In this document: piece by piece, positions 7,440-16,318 of the stretch
How the letters are laid out: every line of letters starts with the position of its first letter
Numbering within the stretch: the first letter of the stretch is position 1
Source: Flavonifractor sp. An92
GTDB taxonomy: Bacteria; Bacillota; Clostridia; Oscillospirales; Oscillospiraceae
Direction: 5' to 3'
NCBI RefSeq assembly: GCF_002159175.1
Contig: NZ_NFGZ01000012.1
Coordinates: forward strand, 1-64,000
Length of the DNA: 64,000 bases
Made by a program: the position numbers and the translations under genes
The notes under the pieces: model-generated
Database searches by the model: none
Seen by the model: only the letters and a program-made list of their open reading frames with translations
Told to the model about the DNA's origin: nothing

Positions 7440-9269
7440 TCAGTTCTTCTTTTTCTTCTGCAGGATGATGACCGCAGCAATGGCCACGACGATCACGCAG
7501 ATGGAACCGATGACCAGCGCAGTGGAGTTGCTGGTGGTGGTGTTCACAGCGGGAGCGCTGGGCTCACCGGAGGCGGCGGGGGCGTCGGGCTCGGCGGAAG
7601 CGTCGGGCTCAGCGGGAGTCTCGCCCTTGTCGGCCAGGCTGGTGGCGCCGAAGCCAACCTCTTCCAGCCACTCGGTGGGATAGCCCAGGGTGGTGGAGGA
7701 GCCGTCCTCTTCGATGCGCATGCCGTCATAGTAGGTGCCCACCAGCTGCCAGGCAAAGGCCCACCACTCGTCGTTGAGCTCTTCCAGGTTGGTGTACACA
7801 TAGTCGGTCAGGTAAGCCTTGGCGGCGTCAGCGCCGGAGGTGTTGTAGAGCTCCAGAGCCTTGGCGTCCACGTCGGCCTGCTCGGCGAAGTACTCGCTCT
7901 CGATGGCGGCCTTCTTCTCGCGGATGACGGGGTACATGGCGTTCCAGTTCAGCTGGGCATAGTTGCCGATGAAGTTGAAGGCCCACCAGGCGCAGTTCTG
8001 GTCGAAGCTCTTCCGGTCACCGGTGGACCACTCTTCGGGAACGGAGGTGGTGCCGGCGTAGATGGGGGTGTAGACGGTGGTGTCGGGAGAATCCTCGCCG
8101 AACCACAGGACGCTGCCGATCTCACCGGGCATGTCGGGGCGCAGCTCCGCCACGAAGCTGTAAGTGCAGCGGAACTGAGCGATCTCGCGCTCCCAGTCCT
8201 CATTGGCGGCGCTCTCCGGCTTATCGCCGCTGGCCAGCTGCCAGCGATGGGGGTTGCCGAAGGGACCGGCGGCCAGGCCCTGGGTCATGTCGTACTCGGT
8301 GCCCTCCAGGTGGTCGCTGTAGATGTCCATGATGTCCTGGACGGAGACCAGCTCGTCGGGCTTGATGGTGAAGTCGTAGTGGCTCTGGTTATCCAGCACG
8401 GGGAACTCCTGGGAGGGAGCCAGCAGGCTGAACACGCGCCACTCGCGGCGGCTGGCGTAGAACTCATAGCCGTAGGGCTCGGGGTTGAAGATCTGGGTGA
8501 AGTTGAAGTCCTCACCCTCGCTCCACCAACCCATCTGCTCCGGCAGAGCGGTGATGTCGGTGGACCACATGTAGTTCTCGGTGTCGTTGAAGTCGATCAC
8601 ACCCAGACGGGAGCGGTTAGCACCGGTATAGACCTGATCGTCGGGCACGCGCCGGGCCGCCCAGTGGGCGCCGGGAGCCTCGCTGCCCTGGGTCCACAGG
8701 GGACCGCCGCCGCAGATCTCAAAGATCCACACTTCGTTCTGGTCGGCCACCAGCAGGCACTCGCCGCCGTCGCAGTAGCCGTACTCCTCAGCCAGGGCGC
8801 CCATGATCTCCACGGCTTCCCGGGCGGTGGAGGCCCGCTGCAGGCCCAGCATCTCCAGATTGGCGATGACCATCATGCCCTCAGCGGAGCTGACCTCGCT
8901 GCGGCCGCTCCAGGTGAACTCGCTCATGACGACGCCCTTCTCATTCATGAAGGGATAACCGATGTTGAAGTAGGTGTAGGTGGTCTCCGCCTGGGGGATC
9001 TGGCCCTTCAGGGTGACCTCATTCTTGGTGGCGGTACAGGGATCGTTGTAGATGTCTACCATCTCGCCGGCGGCGTGGGTGCCGCCCTCCACGATCTGGA
9101 TGCGGTGGTCATACCAACCGTCGCAGGTGTGGGATACCAGAACGGAGCCGGTGTCGGACGCGTCCTTGCCCACGGCCAGGGTGGTACACGCACTGGCGGT
9201 GGTGGCGGTACCCAGAGCGATCACACATGCGGTTGCCAGGCAAACCAATTTCTTGAATGTACCTTTCAT
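7440..9269 (-). CDS. C69-family (PipD-type) dipeptidase, secreted and C-terminally anchored
   Basis: 609 aa. A signal peptide ends ATTASA just before CTTLAVGKDAS, so cleavage exposes Cys28 as the N-terminal nucleophile expected of Ntn hydrolases of peptidase family C69. Downstream landmarks of the family include SHTCDGWYDHR, FTWSGRSEVSSAEGM, EYGYCDGGECLLVADQNEVWIFEICGG (in parts) and SNRSRLG-like GANRSRLGVIDF. The C-terminus has a Pro/Ala/Glu spacer, one membrane helix (about 581-603) and KKKKN, so the enzyme faces outward. The start at 9269 has AAGGAGG at ideal distance; an in-frame ATG ten codons upstream lacks one. It probably releases amino acids from surface peptides for the transporter encoded downstream. 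Confidence 0.88.
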   Translation of the reverse strand: MKGTFKKLVCLATACVIALGTATTASACTTLAVGKDASDTGSVLVSHTCDGWYDHRIQIVEGGTHAAGEMVDIYNDPCTATKNEVTLKGQIPQAETTYTYFNIGYPFMNEKGVVMSEFTWSGRSEVSSAEGMMVIANLEMLGLQRASTAREAVEIMGALAEEYGYCDGGECLLVADQNEVWIFEICGGGPLWTQGSEAPGAHWAARRVPDDQVYTGANRSRLGVIDFNDTENYMWSTDITALPEQMGWWSEGEDFNFTQIFNPEPYGYEFYASRREWRVFSLLAPSQEFPVLDNQSHYDFTIKPDELVSVQDIMDIYSDHLEGTEYDMTQGLAAGPFGNPHRWQLASGDKPESAANEDWEREIAQFRCTYSFVAELRPDMPGEIGSVLWFGEDSPDTTVYTPIYAGTTSVPEEWSTGDRKSFDQNCAWWAFNFIGNYAQLNWNAMYPVIREKKAAIESEYFAEQADVDAKALELYNTSGADAAKAYLTDYVYTNLEELNDEWWAFAWQLVGTYYDGMRIEEDGSSTTLGYPTEWLEEVGFGATSLADKGETPAEPDASAEPDAPAASGEPSAPAVNTTTSNSTALVIGSICVIVVAIAAVIILQKKKKN

Positions 9270-9725
9270 GTTTTCCTCCTTCGCGTTATCTGCTTTCACA
9301 CGTTTGCGCTGAGGTAGGGTCTCTGTCCTTGCTCACCGTCCTTTCTGCTTCGTCGAACCTTATGCACGGATCTTACTGTTGCTGCGTATTGGGCTCCCCT
9401 CATTCCCTTCCGTATGCATACTTCAACTTGCGTCAAATGAGTTTCAATCGGTTTCATCCCCAGGGGAATATCGCCAATCCCGCCGGCCGGGCCGCAGCCC
9501 TCCGGGGGACAGAACGATTTCCGGCTGACCTGAACAAAGACAGCCTTTACCATGGATCTGGTCCGCTCTATTGTTTTTCAATCGCGTACACCCGGCGTCC
9601 CAAAGCGGAGCTCTTCCCCCCGCGGAAACGGGCCTTGCAGCGCCATCCGCAGCCGGAAAAGAAAGATGCCCTCCGCGCCGGCGGGCTGGGAAACCGCACA
9701 AGTGTCAGCTGATTTGGGCGTTTTG

Positions 9726-9734
9726 ATTATAGCA
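9726..9734 (-). promoter_or_regulatory. Candidate extended -10 promoter for the peptidase/transporter array
   Basis: On the minus strand the sequence TGCTATAAT is a perfect extended -10 element; no good -35 hexamer is visible. It would give a leader of about 450 nt before the dipeptidase start at 9269. Nearby (9760-9800) the AT-rich stretch contains TTATCAA and TTGATAA in inverted orientation. Confidence 0.45.
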
Positions 9735-10568
9735 TTTATCCACAAAAAAGGCTATACTTTATCAAATAATTTTTAAGCTTCGTCAAAAGTTGATAAAAAT
9801 CGCTCGGAATACGGCGACTAATGAATTTTTTTACCGGGAAGGAGTGGGTAAAACCTGGCAGGCGCCAAAAAATCCCCGTAAATATTCGTCAAATGCAACA
9901 AAGGCGCATATAAATGTAGAAACTTAGCCAGATTTTACCTGATAAAGGAACTTGGACGACAAATCATGTAGAATGGCACAGAGCTGTGCTCTGCCGTCCG
10001 GACAGACCTCTCATCGGAGCGGCAGATACCAGGAGTTTCCTCCAGAATGTCCTCCTACAAAAAACATTTCGCCCCATATATTTGCAAGTCAAAAGGTGTC
10101 TCTCTTTCAGCGTTTCAATAAGACAAGTGCTCGCTCCTTTTCCCATCGGCGCAGCGCAAATCTCTGGTATTTTCCTCCTGTCCCGCAGTTTGGTCACATT
10201 GCATATATCCGGATAAATCACGTATATTCATTCGCGCAGAACTATACCTTTAAGTTTTTAAAGATTTCTTTCAGTATTTCTTAAGGTTTTGTCCGGTTTC
10301 AGGAATAAATAAGGTTGATTCAATATATGGCTTCCCTTATAAATATAGATAGCCTTACCGGTTACAGCAAAAAAACCGGCGCAGTCTCTTTCCACAAATT
10401 ACCTCTTGACGCGGTTTGTCCATTCTATGGCCGCGCGGGCGCAGTCATGACAGGCGACTGTGAACTTGCAGAAACCGATCATCCGACAGTCGGCCGTAGA
10501 AAGACCGCCTCCGCGGACAGCCCACTCGATCCCCAGTCGTGTGCTCCCCCAAATCGTGCAAGTTATGG

Positions 10569-10574
10569 TATACT
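10569..10574 (+). promoter_or_regulatory. Candidate -10 element of the metallophosphoesterase gene
   Basis: TATACT lies 24 bp before the start codon and just ahead of AAAGGAGG; the matching -35 region (10546-10551) is poor, so confidence is limited. Confidence 0.35.
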
Positions 10575-10597
10575 GTTGGAAAAGGAGGCGAGCAGCC

Positions 10598-11347
10598 ATG
10601 CTCTATGTGACAGGCGACACCCACGGCGAATTTGAGCGCTTCGAGCCGGCCAATTTCCCGGAACAGCAGGAGATGGGCCGGGAGGACTACGTGCTCATCT
10701 GCGGCGACTTCGGCGGCGTGTGGGACGGCAGCCGCCGGGACGCCCGCAAGCTGGACCGGCTGGAGCAGCTTCCCTTCACCACGCTGTTCGTCTCCGGCAA
10801 TCACGAAAATTTCGACCGTCTGGCCCGCTACCCGGTGGAGGAGTGGCAGGGCGGCCTGGTCCAGCGGCTCCGCCCCCATGTGCTCCACCTGATGCGGGGG
10901 CAGGTCTTTACCCTGGAGGGGCGCACCTTCTTCACCATGGGCGGGGCCCGCAGCCACGACGTGGAGGACGGCATCCTGGACCCCCGGGCCGATGATTTTG
11001 AGGAGCAGTACCGCCTGCTGCGGAGCATGGGCGGCCGCTTCCGGGTGGCCCACCGCACCTGGTGGCGGCAGGAGCTGCCCTCGGAGGCGGAGTACCAGGA
11101 GGCCCGGCGCAATCTGGAGCGGGTGGGCCACCGGGTGGACTACATCGTCACCCACTGTGCCCCCAATCAGGTCCTGGATGGCCTGGCCCCGGGCGAGAGC
11201 TACACGCACGACCGCCTGACCGATTTCCTGGAAGAGGTACGGCAGGCTACAACCTTCCGCCACTGGTTCTTCGGGCACTACCACGAGGACCGCCTGCTGG
11301 ACGGAGGCTTCGTGCTGCTCTGGGAACAGATCGTGCGCCTGCTTTAA
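10598..11347 (+). CDS. Calcineurin-like metallophosphoesterase
   Basis: 249 aa, cytosolic, no signal peptide. The five metal-binding blocks of the family are in order: GDTHGEF (about 6-12), GDFGGVWD (about 36-43), GNHEN (about 65-69), THCAPN (about 190-195) and GHYHED (about 229-234). The family hydrolyses phosphomonoesters or diesters with two metal ions; the substrate cannot be read from sequence. The start was placed at ATG 10598 because AAAGGAGG lies 9 bp upstream; the frame is open further back but without signals. It is a single-gene unit closed by a strong terminator facing the ABC permease gene. Confidence 0.9.
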   Translation: MLYVTGDTHGEFERFEPANFPEQQEMGREDYVLICGDFGGVWDGSRRDARKLDRLEQLPFTTLFVSGNHENFDRLARYPVEEWQGGLVQRLRPHVLHLMRGQVFTLEGRTFFTMGGARSHDVEDGILDPRADDFEEQYRLLRSMGGRFRVAHRTWWRQELPSEAEYQEARRNLERVGHRVDYIVTHCAPNQVLDGLAPGESYTHDRLTDFLEEVRQATTFRHWFFGHYHEDRLLDGGFVLLWEQIVRLL

Positions 11348-11358
11348 CACGCAAAAAA

Positions 11359-11388
11359 CAACCGGTCGCCCTGACGGGCGGCCGGTTG
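11359..11388. terminator. Bidirectional terminator
   Basis: Stem of 13 bp with one G-T pair (11359-11371 with 11376-11388), preceded by an A run and followed by GTTTATT. It separates the convergent metallophosphoesterase and ABC permease genes and can serve both. Confidence 0.8.
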
Positions 11389-11392
11389 CCGT

Positions 11393-12733
11393 TTATTCGC
11401 TTTTGATGGCCTCCAGTGCCGGGATGCGCACGGCCTTGTTGGCCGGGTAATAGCCCGAGCCCAGGCCGATGAACACCGAGAACACCACCGCGAAGAGGAG
11501 GAGCCACGGCGGGATCACCGACACCCGGCTCACCTCCTCCCCGCCCACAATGGCGGGCAGGATATTTTCTGGTGAAAAGCCCAGGGATGCCAGGTTGATG
11601 ACCACCGACGCGATGGCGCTGACCACGCAGCCGATGAGGCCGCCGATAAACCCGATGGCACCCGCCTCGGAGAGGAACATCACCCGGATGTCGGTGACGT
11701 AGCAGCCCAGGGACTTCATGATGCCGATCTCCCGGGTGCGCTCCGAGATGGACATGATCATGGTGTTGGTAATGCCCAGCGCCGCCACGAAGAGGGAGAT
11801 GGCGCCCAGGCCGCCCAGCATCATCTGCTTCTGCCGGGCCTCCTGCTCCATGGGCTTGCGGATGCTCTCCATGGAGTCGGTGTTGTAGCCCATGGCCTTG
11901 ATCTCCTTCTCCACCGGCTCCACCTGGTCGATGGCCGATACCTTCACCAGCACGGAGTTGTAGGGCACCGCCTTCTTTTTGTTGCCCTGGAGCTTGTCCA
12001 GGATCTTGCGCAGGTCGCTCAGGCTCAGAATGACGCCGTCGGAAGTCTCGCTGCCCTTGGAGTAGTCCTCCTTGGTCATCCCTACCGGGACGATGGGGAT
12101 GGTGACCTTTTTGCCGTCGTTCTCGATCTCCAGGGTCATCTTCTTTTCCTTCAGCGGGTCGAAGTAGGGGGGCGGTACATTGGTCAGGTTGCCGTTTTCA
12201 TCCCAATCCCCGCTCCAGCGGTCCACCATGTTCCGCCCCTCGGGGCGCATGTTGTCCTTGAAGTTGTAGGCCAGGTACTGGCCCACCACCACCTCGCCGT
12301 CCTTTTTGGCGGTGCGTCCCTCGGTGATCTGGTAGCCCAGGCGCTCCATCTCGTCGGTGTCCACGCCCACCACGCTGACCCAGTCGGCCAGATAGCGCCG
12401 CCCGGTGCCGGTGACCAGGTTGATCGTCTCCGCCTCCAGGCTCTGCTTGGGGGTCACCGCCTCCACGCCGGAGATGGTCCTCAGGCGCTTGACCAGAGCC
12501 TCGTCCAGCTTGTTCTTCCCCCGACCGCTCTGGGGGGCGTTCACCGTGATGATGGTGAGGTCTCCCATCTTGGCCAGGGTCTTTTCCTGGGATTCCTTCA
12601 TGCCGATGCCCAGGGAGACCATGATGACGATGGAGCAGCAGCCGATGAACACGCCCAGGACCGTGAGGAAGGTGCGGGATTTGCGGCGCAGCAGGTTCTG
12701 CACACACATGCGGAAGAGGTCATTGGGGCGCAT
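11393..12733 (-). CDS. MacB/FtsX-type ABC transporter permease
   Basis: 446 aa. It shows the layout of MacB-type permeases: one membrane helix near the N-terminus (about 18-40, VLGVFIGCCSIVIMVSLGIG), a large extracytoplasmic MacB core domain (about 45-305), then three helices in the C-terminal ~150 residues, including the FtsX segment GGLGAISLFVAALGITNTMIMSISERTREIG in parts. SERTREIGIMKSLGC is the cytoplasmic coupling helix. It partners with the ATPase at 15210-15947 and the surface protein between them, spaced by 3 bp. Such exporters act by mechanotransmission, moving peptides, lipoproteins or antimicrobials out, or controlling cell-wall enzymes. Confidence 0.88.
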   Translation of the reverse strand: MRPNDLFRMCVQNLLRRKSRTFLTVLGVFIGCCSIVIMVSLGIGMKESQEKTLAKMGDLTIITVNAPQSGRGKNKLDEALVKRLRTISGVEAVTPKQSLEAETINLVTGTGRRYLADWVSVVGVDTDEMERLGYQITEGRTAKKDGEVVVGQYLAYNFKDNMRPEGRNMVDRWSGDWDENGNLTNVPPPYFDPLKEKKMTLEIENDGKKVTIPIVPVGMTKEDYSKGSETSDGVILSLSDLRKILDKLQGNKKKAVPYNSVLVKVSAIDQVEPVEKEIKAMGYNTDSMESIRKPMEQEARQKQMMLGGLGAISLFVAALGITNTMIMSISERTREIGIMKSLGCYVTDIRVMFLSEAGAIGFIGGLIGCVVSAIASVVINLASLGFSPENILPAIVGGEEVSRVSVIPPWLLLFAVVFSVFIGLGSGYYPANKAVRIPALEAIKSE

Positions 12734-12736
12734 GGC

Positions 12737-15220
12737 TCAGTCCTCCCCGCCGGGCGCGTTGTTGGAGCCCTCGTCGCCCCAGTCATCCCAGCTCTCCTCC
12801 CCGGCGTCCGCCTTGGCGGCCTTCTTCCGGCGGATGAGGAACACGGCCAGAGCCAGCACCGCCAGGCCTCCGCCAACCGCAGCCACCCACACCCAGGGGA
12901 AGGAATTGCCCTCGTCCACGTTGAAGTCCTCATCGGAGAAATCGGGGGGAACGAACTCCTCGGCCTGGAAGGTCAGGGGGAACTCCCGGGTCTTGATCTG
13001 CTGGTCGGCGTCCTCGTAGCTCACCTTCAGCACCACTTTGATCTCGCCGGCCTGGTTGGGGGTGAGGGCGAAGCCGATGCTGCCGTTGGTGCCGGCGGTG
13101 ATGTTGCCCAGGTACTGCACCCGGGAGGGGGTGTCCACCCCGTCACCCTCCACGGTGGCCTCCACGTTGGCGATGTCGTCCTTGCCCTTGTTGACATAAG
13201 TCAGCAGGATCTCCACCTCTTCGCCCACCGTGGTCTGCTCCGGGGGCACGGGGGTGTTGATCTGGAAGCGGTCGGGCTGGTAGACCGGAATGGAGATCTT
13301 GATGTCGGAGGTGGCCTGGGTGCGCTTGCCGCCGTCCACATACTCGTATTTGAAGCCCACCGACACGCTCTGGGCCCCGCTCTTGCTGGTGGGCACGGTG
13401 CGCATGGGCACATCCTGCTTCTGGGTGCCGCCGGCGGACAGGGCGCGGTAGAAGAAGGTGTTGGTGCTGCCGTCCATGGCGAAGCTCTCGCCGCCGTCCA
13501 CAGTGACCACCAGATTCTCGATGGCCACCTTACCGGTGTTCTCAAAGGTGAAGGAGAGGGGGAAACGGCTGCCCGCCGCCACCGAGGTCTCGCCGTAGGT
13601 GAAGCCCCGGATGACCACGTTGGGCACCGACGTGTCGGTCTTTTCGGTGACATTGGCCACCAGGTTCACCTTGTCGGAGGCGGTGGCCTGGGTCATGGCC
13701 TCGCCGTTGTAATAGGTGTATTTCAGCTCCGTGCTCAGGGACTGGTTGGCGGAGGTGATCTCCCCCACCGCCTTGACCTGGACGGCCACGCTCTGGCTCT
13801 GGCCCGGCTCGATGTCGGACAGGAGGAAGGAGGAGGAGTCGTTGAGGAGCATGAGGGCCTCCGAGGTGGACACCCCCAGCACGGGGGAGACCAGCTTGGT
13901 GGTGCCCTTGTTCTGGAAGGTCAGGGTGACGGTGGCGCTCTCCCCCGCCGAGAGGGGCTTGGACATGGGGGAGCGGGTGAGGATCACCACGGGCTGGGGC
14001 ACGCTCTCCTTGCCCTGGGCGGGGATGCCCACCCGGTCGGAGGCGGTGGCCTGGGTGAGCATGCCGCCGTTGTCGTAGCTGAACTTCAGCTCAGTGCTCA
14101 GGGCCTGGCTGGTGGAGGCCAGGTCCTTGGCGGCCTGGATGCGCACGGTGACGTTCTGGCTCTTGCCGGGCTCAATGTCCTTCAGGAGGAAGGTGGAGGT
14201 GTCGCTGAGGAGGAGCAGGGAGTCCGATGGGGTCACCGCCAGCACCGGGGAGACCAGCTTGGTGGTGCCGCCGTTGCGGATGGTGAGGACCACGTCCAGG
14301 ATCTGGCCGGGGGCCACGGGAGCGTCGATGGGGGAGCGGGTCACCACCACCGGAGGCTGGGGCACGCTCTCCCGGCCCAGGGCAGGGATGGAGACCTTGT
14401 CGGTGACGCTGCCCTGGACGGTGGAGATGTTGTTGTAGTAGTTGAATTTCAGCTCCACGCCCAGAGACTGGGCGGGGGTGGCGATGGTGCTGGCTCCCTT
14501 GACCTTCAGCTTGACGCTGACGGTCTTTTTCCCGCCGATCTCATCCAGCACGAAGGAGGAATTGCCCCCCTCAATGATGAGGCCGTCGGTGGGGGTGAAG
14601 GTGGCCACGGCGGACTTGAGCTTGGTGTTGCCGAGGTTGCGGAAGTAGACGGTGACGTCCACCGTCTGTCCGGCCTCGATGGGCTTGTCCAGGTCGCTGC
14701 GCGAGATGACCACCATGGGCGCCGGGGCGGCGTCGGGGGTGGAGGGGATCTCGGGGGCGGGCTGGGGGGCCTCGTAGACCACCGCCTCGGTGATGGTGAC
14801 CTCCATGGTCTGGTAGGACCCGGCGTCGCCGGCCTTGCCCACCTGGAGGCGGAGGGTCTGGCCCACGCCCTTGTAGGTCACGCCGGTGAGGGTCACCTGG
14901 TACACCAGGGGCTTGCCGGGCTCGGAGGTGCGCTGGACCGAGACGCTGCCGCCGGTGAAGCTGTCGTCCAGCTTGGTGATGTCCAGGGTGCCCGGGTCCT
15001 CCGCGCCGGTGCCGTCGCCGGTGTCCTTGATGGAGACGGCGAGGTTGACGGTGGTCCCCTTGGTCACGCTGCCCACCGTCTTGCCCGCGGAGTCGGTGAC
15101 GGTATAGCCGGTGATGTAGAGGTTGCCCGTGTCGGCGGCCAGGGCCGCGGGCACCAGCCCCAGCAACAGGGCCAGCAGGAGCAGGGCACTGCCGCCCCGC
15201 CGGAAGAACTCACGCTTCAT
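12737..15220 (-). CDS. Large exported repeat protein (CARDB/COG1361-like) with C-terminal anchor
   Basis: 827 aa. A signal peptide (AALAADTG cleavage region near 28-30) is followed by an N-terminal beta domain and at least three ~130-aa repeats that each start with the pattern V-V-I/V-x-R-S-x-x-x-x-P-x-x-A-G (about residues 169, 290 and 412) and end with a T-A-S-D-K/R-V-I-P-A-x-G-x-E-S-V-P-Q-P motif. This is the CARDB-like beta-sandwich fold grouped in COG1361. One membrane helix (about 779-801) and a charged tail DDWGDEGSNNAPGG end the protein. It lies between the permease and the ATPase genes and overlaps the latter by 11 bp, so it is probably an extracellular subunit of the exporter. Confidence 0.8.
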   Translation of the reverse strand: MKREFFRRGGSALLLLALLLGLVPAALAADTGNLYITGYTVTDSAGKTVGSVTKGTTVNLAVSIKDTGDGTGAEDPGTLDITKLDDSFTGGSVSVQRTSEPGKPLVYQVTLTGVTYKGVGQTLRLQVGKAGDAGSYQTMEVTITEAVVYEAPQPAPEIPSTPDAAPAPMVVISRSDLDKPIEAGQTVDVTVYFRNLGNTKLKSAVATFTPTDGLIIEGGNSSFVLDEIGGKKTVSVKLKVKGASTIATPAQSLGVELKFNYYNNISTVQGSVTDKVSIPALGRESVPQPPVVVTRSPIDAPVAPGQILDVVLTIRNGGTTKLVSPVLAVTPSDSLLLLSDTSTFLLKDIEPGKSQNVTVRIQAAKDLASTSQALSTELKFSYDNGGMLTQATASDRVGIPAQGKESVPQPVVILTRSPMSKPLSAGESATVTLTFQNKGTTKLVSPVLGVSTSEALMLLNDSSSFLLSDIEPGQSQSVAVQVKAVGEITSANQSLSTELKYTYYNGEAMTQATASDKVNLVANVTEKTDTSVPNVVIRGFTYGETSVAAGSRFPLSFTFENTGKVAIENLVVTVDGGESFAMDGSTNTFFYRALSAGGTQKQDVPMRTVPTSKSGAQSVSVGFKYEYVDGGKRTQATSDIKISIPVYQPDRFQINTPVPPEQTTVGEEVEILLTYVNKGKDDIANVEATVEGDGVDTPSRVQYLGNITAGTNGSIGFALTPNQAGEIKVVLKVSYEDADQQIKTREFPLTFQAEEFVPPDFSDEDFNVDEGNSFPWVWVAAVGGGLAVLALAVFLIRRKKAAKADAGEESWDDWGDEGSNNAPGGED

Positions 15221-15947
15221 AGGTCTTGCGCTCCTTTTTCTGATTGACTTCGTTTCGCACGATTTCGCCGTCGATGAGGGTCACGATGCGGTCGGCATAG
15301 GCGGCCATCTCCGGATCGTGGGTGACCAGGATGATGGTCTGGTGGTAGTCCCGGGCAAAGGAACAGATCATGTTCATGATCTCCACGGTGGTCTTGGAGT
15401 CCAGGTTGCCGGTGGGCTCGTCGGCAAAGACCACGTCGGGCCGGGCGATGAAGGCCCGGGCGATGCCCGCCCGCTGCTGCTGGCCGCCGGACATCTGGCC
15501 GGGGAAGTGGTCCAGCCGGTGGGCCAAACCCACCCGGGTGAGCAGCTTCCGGGCCGCCGCCTCCCGCTGCTCCCGGGGCACGCCCCGGAACATGAGGGGC
15601 ATAGCCACGTTCTCGGTGGCGGTCAGGTTGGGCAGCAGGTTGTAGGACTGGAACACAAAGCCCAGATGCTTTTGCCGGAAGGCGGCCAGCTGGTTCTCGC
15701 TCAGGCGGGAGATGGGCACGCCGCCGATGCGCACCTCCCCCCGGGTGGGCTTCTCCATCCCGGCCAGCTGGTTGAGCAGGGTGCTCTTACCCGAGCCGGA
15801 GGTGCCGAAGATGCAGCAGATCTCCCCCCGCATGACGTTCAGATTGATCCGCTTCAGGGCCACCACCGTCTCGTCGCCGATGGGGTACTCCTTGCGGATG
15901 TTTTTGACCTCGATGATGGGGCGGCTGCGCAGGTCCGATGGGTTCAT
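15210..15947 (-). CDS. ABC transporter ATP-binding protein (MacB/LolD type)
   Basis: 245 aa. Walker A GTSGSGKST (about 49-57), Q-loop FVFQSYNLLPNLT, signature MSGGQQQRAGIARA, Walker B VVFADEPTGNLD and H-loop VTHDPEMAAYAD are all intact. The sequence groups with the LolD/MacB/FtsE ATPases that drive FtsX-type permeases. The start ATG at 15947 was preferred because the frame upstream runs through strong hairpins and has no homology. It is the first gene of a three-gene exporter operon and follows, on the same strand, a two-component system across ~370 bp of hairpins. Confidence 0.92.
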   Translation of the reverse strand: MNPSDLRSRPIIEVKNIRKEYPIGDETVVALKRINLNVMRGEICCIFGTSGSGKSTLLNQLAGMEKPTRGEVRIGGVPISRLSENQLAAFRQKHLGFVFQSYNLLPNLTATENVAMPLMFRGVPREQREAAARKLLTRVGLAHRLDHFPGQMSGGQQQRAGIARAFIARPDVVFADEPTGNLDSKTTVEIMNMICSFARDYHQTIILVTHDPEMAAYADRIVTLIDGEIVRNEVNQKKERKTYEA

Positions 15948-16040
15948 ACGGTCTGCCCCCTTTCTGCTGGACAGAATACGCCTCCATCCTTCAAGCCCCC
16001 TGTGCCGCCCTTTAAGATTTCGAAAGGAAGCATACAGAAA

Positions 16041-16254
16041 GCGCCCCCGGACCGCATACGGTCCGGGGGCGCCCAGCGTGTCGAACTTGTTCGACACGCT
16101 TCTCAAACATGCAAGCATGTTTTCGAGAGGGATGCAGGCCGCCGCGCGCATGGCCCAAAGGGCCACACACTTACGGCCTGAGAAGAGTGTTTTCCGACGT
16201 ACACGCCGCCGGAAAACACGATTACCCCTCTTCCGCCGTCTGCGGACGGCGGAA
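16041..16254. repeat. Tandem hairpin cluster 1
   Basis: A 214-bp intergenic run of consecutive inverted repeats: 14-bp stem 16041-16054/16059-16072; 12-bp palindrome 16075-16086/16089-16100; an imperfect one at about 16101-16128; 10-bp stem 16187-16196/16210-16219; 10-bp stem 16231-16240/16245-16254. A GGCCC/GGGCC pair lies at about 16152-16164. The first, on the minus strand, is followed by TTTCTG and may end the kinase transcript. No coding frame with signals is present in 15948-16318. It resembles a REP/MITE-like intergenic element. Confidence 0.8.
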
Positions 16255-16318
16255 CTCTGCGAGGCTCTTGCAGCACAAATCGCAGAAATACAATTTACCA
16301 ACAATCCGGGGGCGCTTT

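Larger units (their letters stand above)
9270..10597. other. Long gene-free region between divergent genes
   Basis: About 1.3 kb with no convincing coding frame: the short open frames here lack ribosome binding sites and overlap on both strands. The half near 9270-9720 is GC-rich and would be the leader of the dipeptidase message. The part at 9720-10420 is AT-rich (runs such as ATAATTTTTAAGC) and unlike the neighbouring genes. It may hold a regulatory RNA or remains of a lost gene, but nothing specific can be named. Confidence 0.5.

Noticed and set aside
9952-10635. Several short frames in the gap before the metallophosphoesterase
   Set aside because: They overlap each other on both strands, lack ribosome binding sites and show no recognisable fold.
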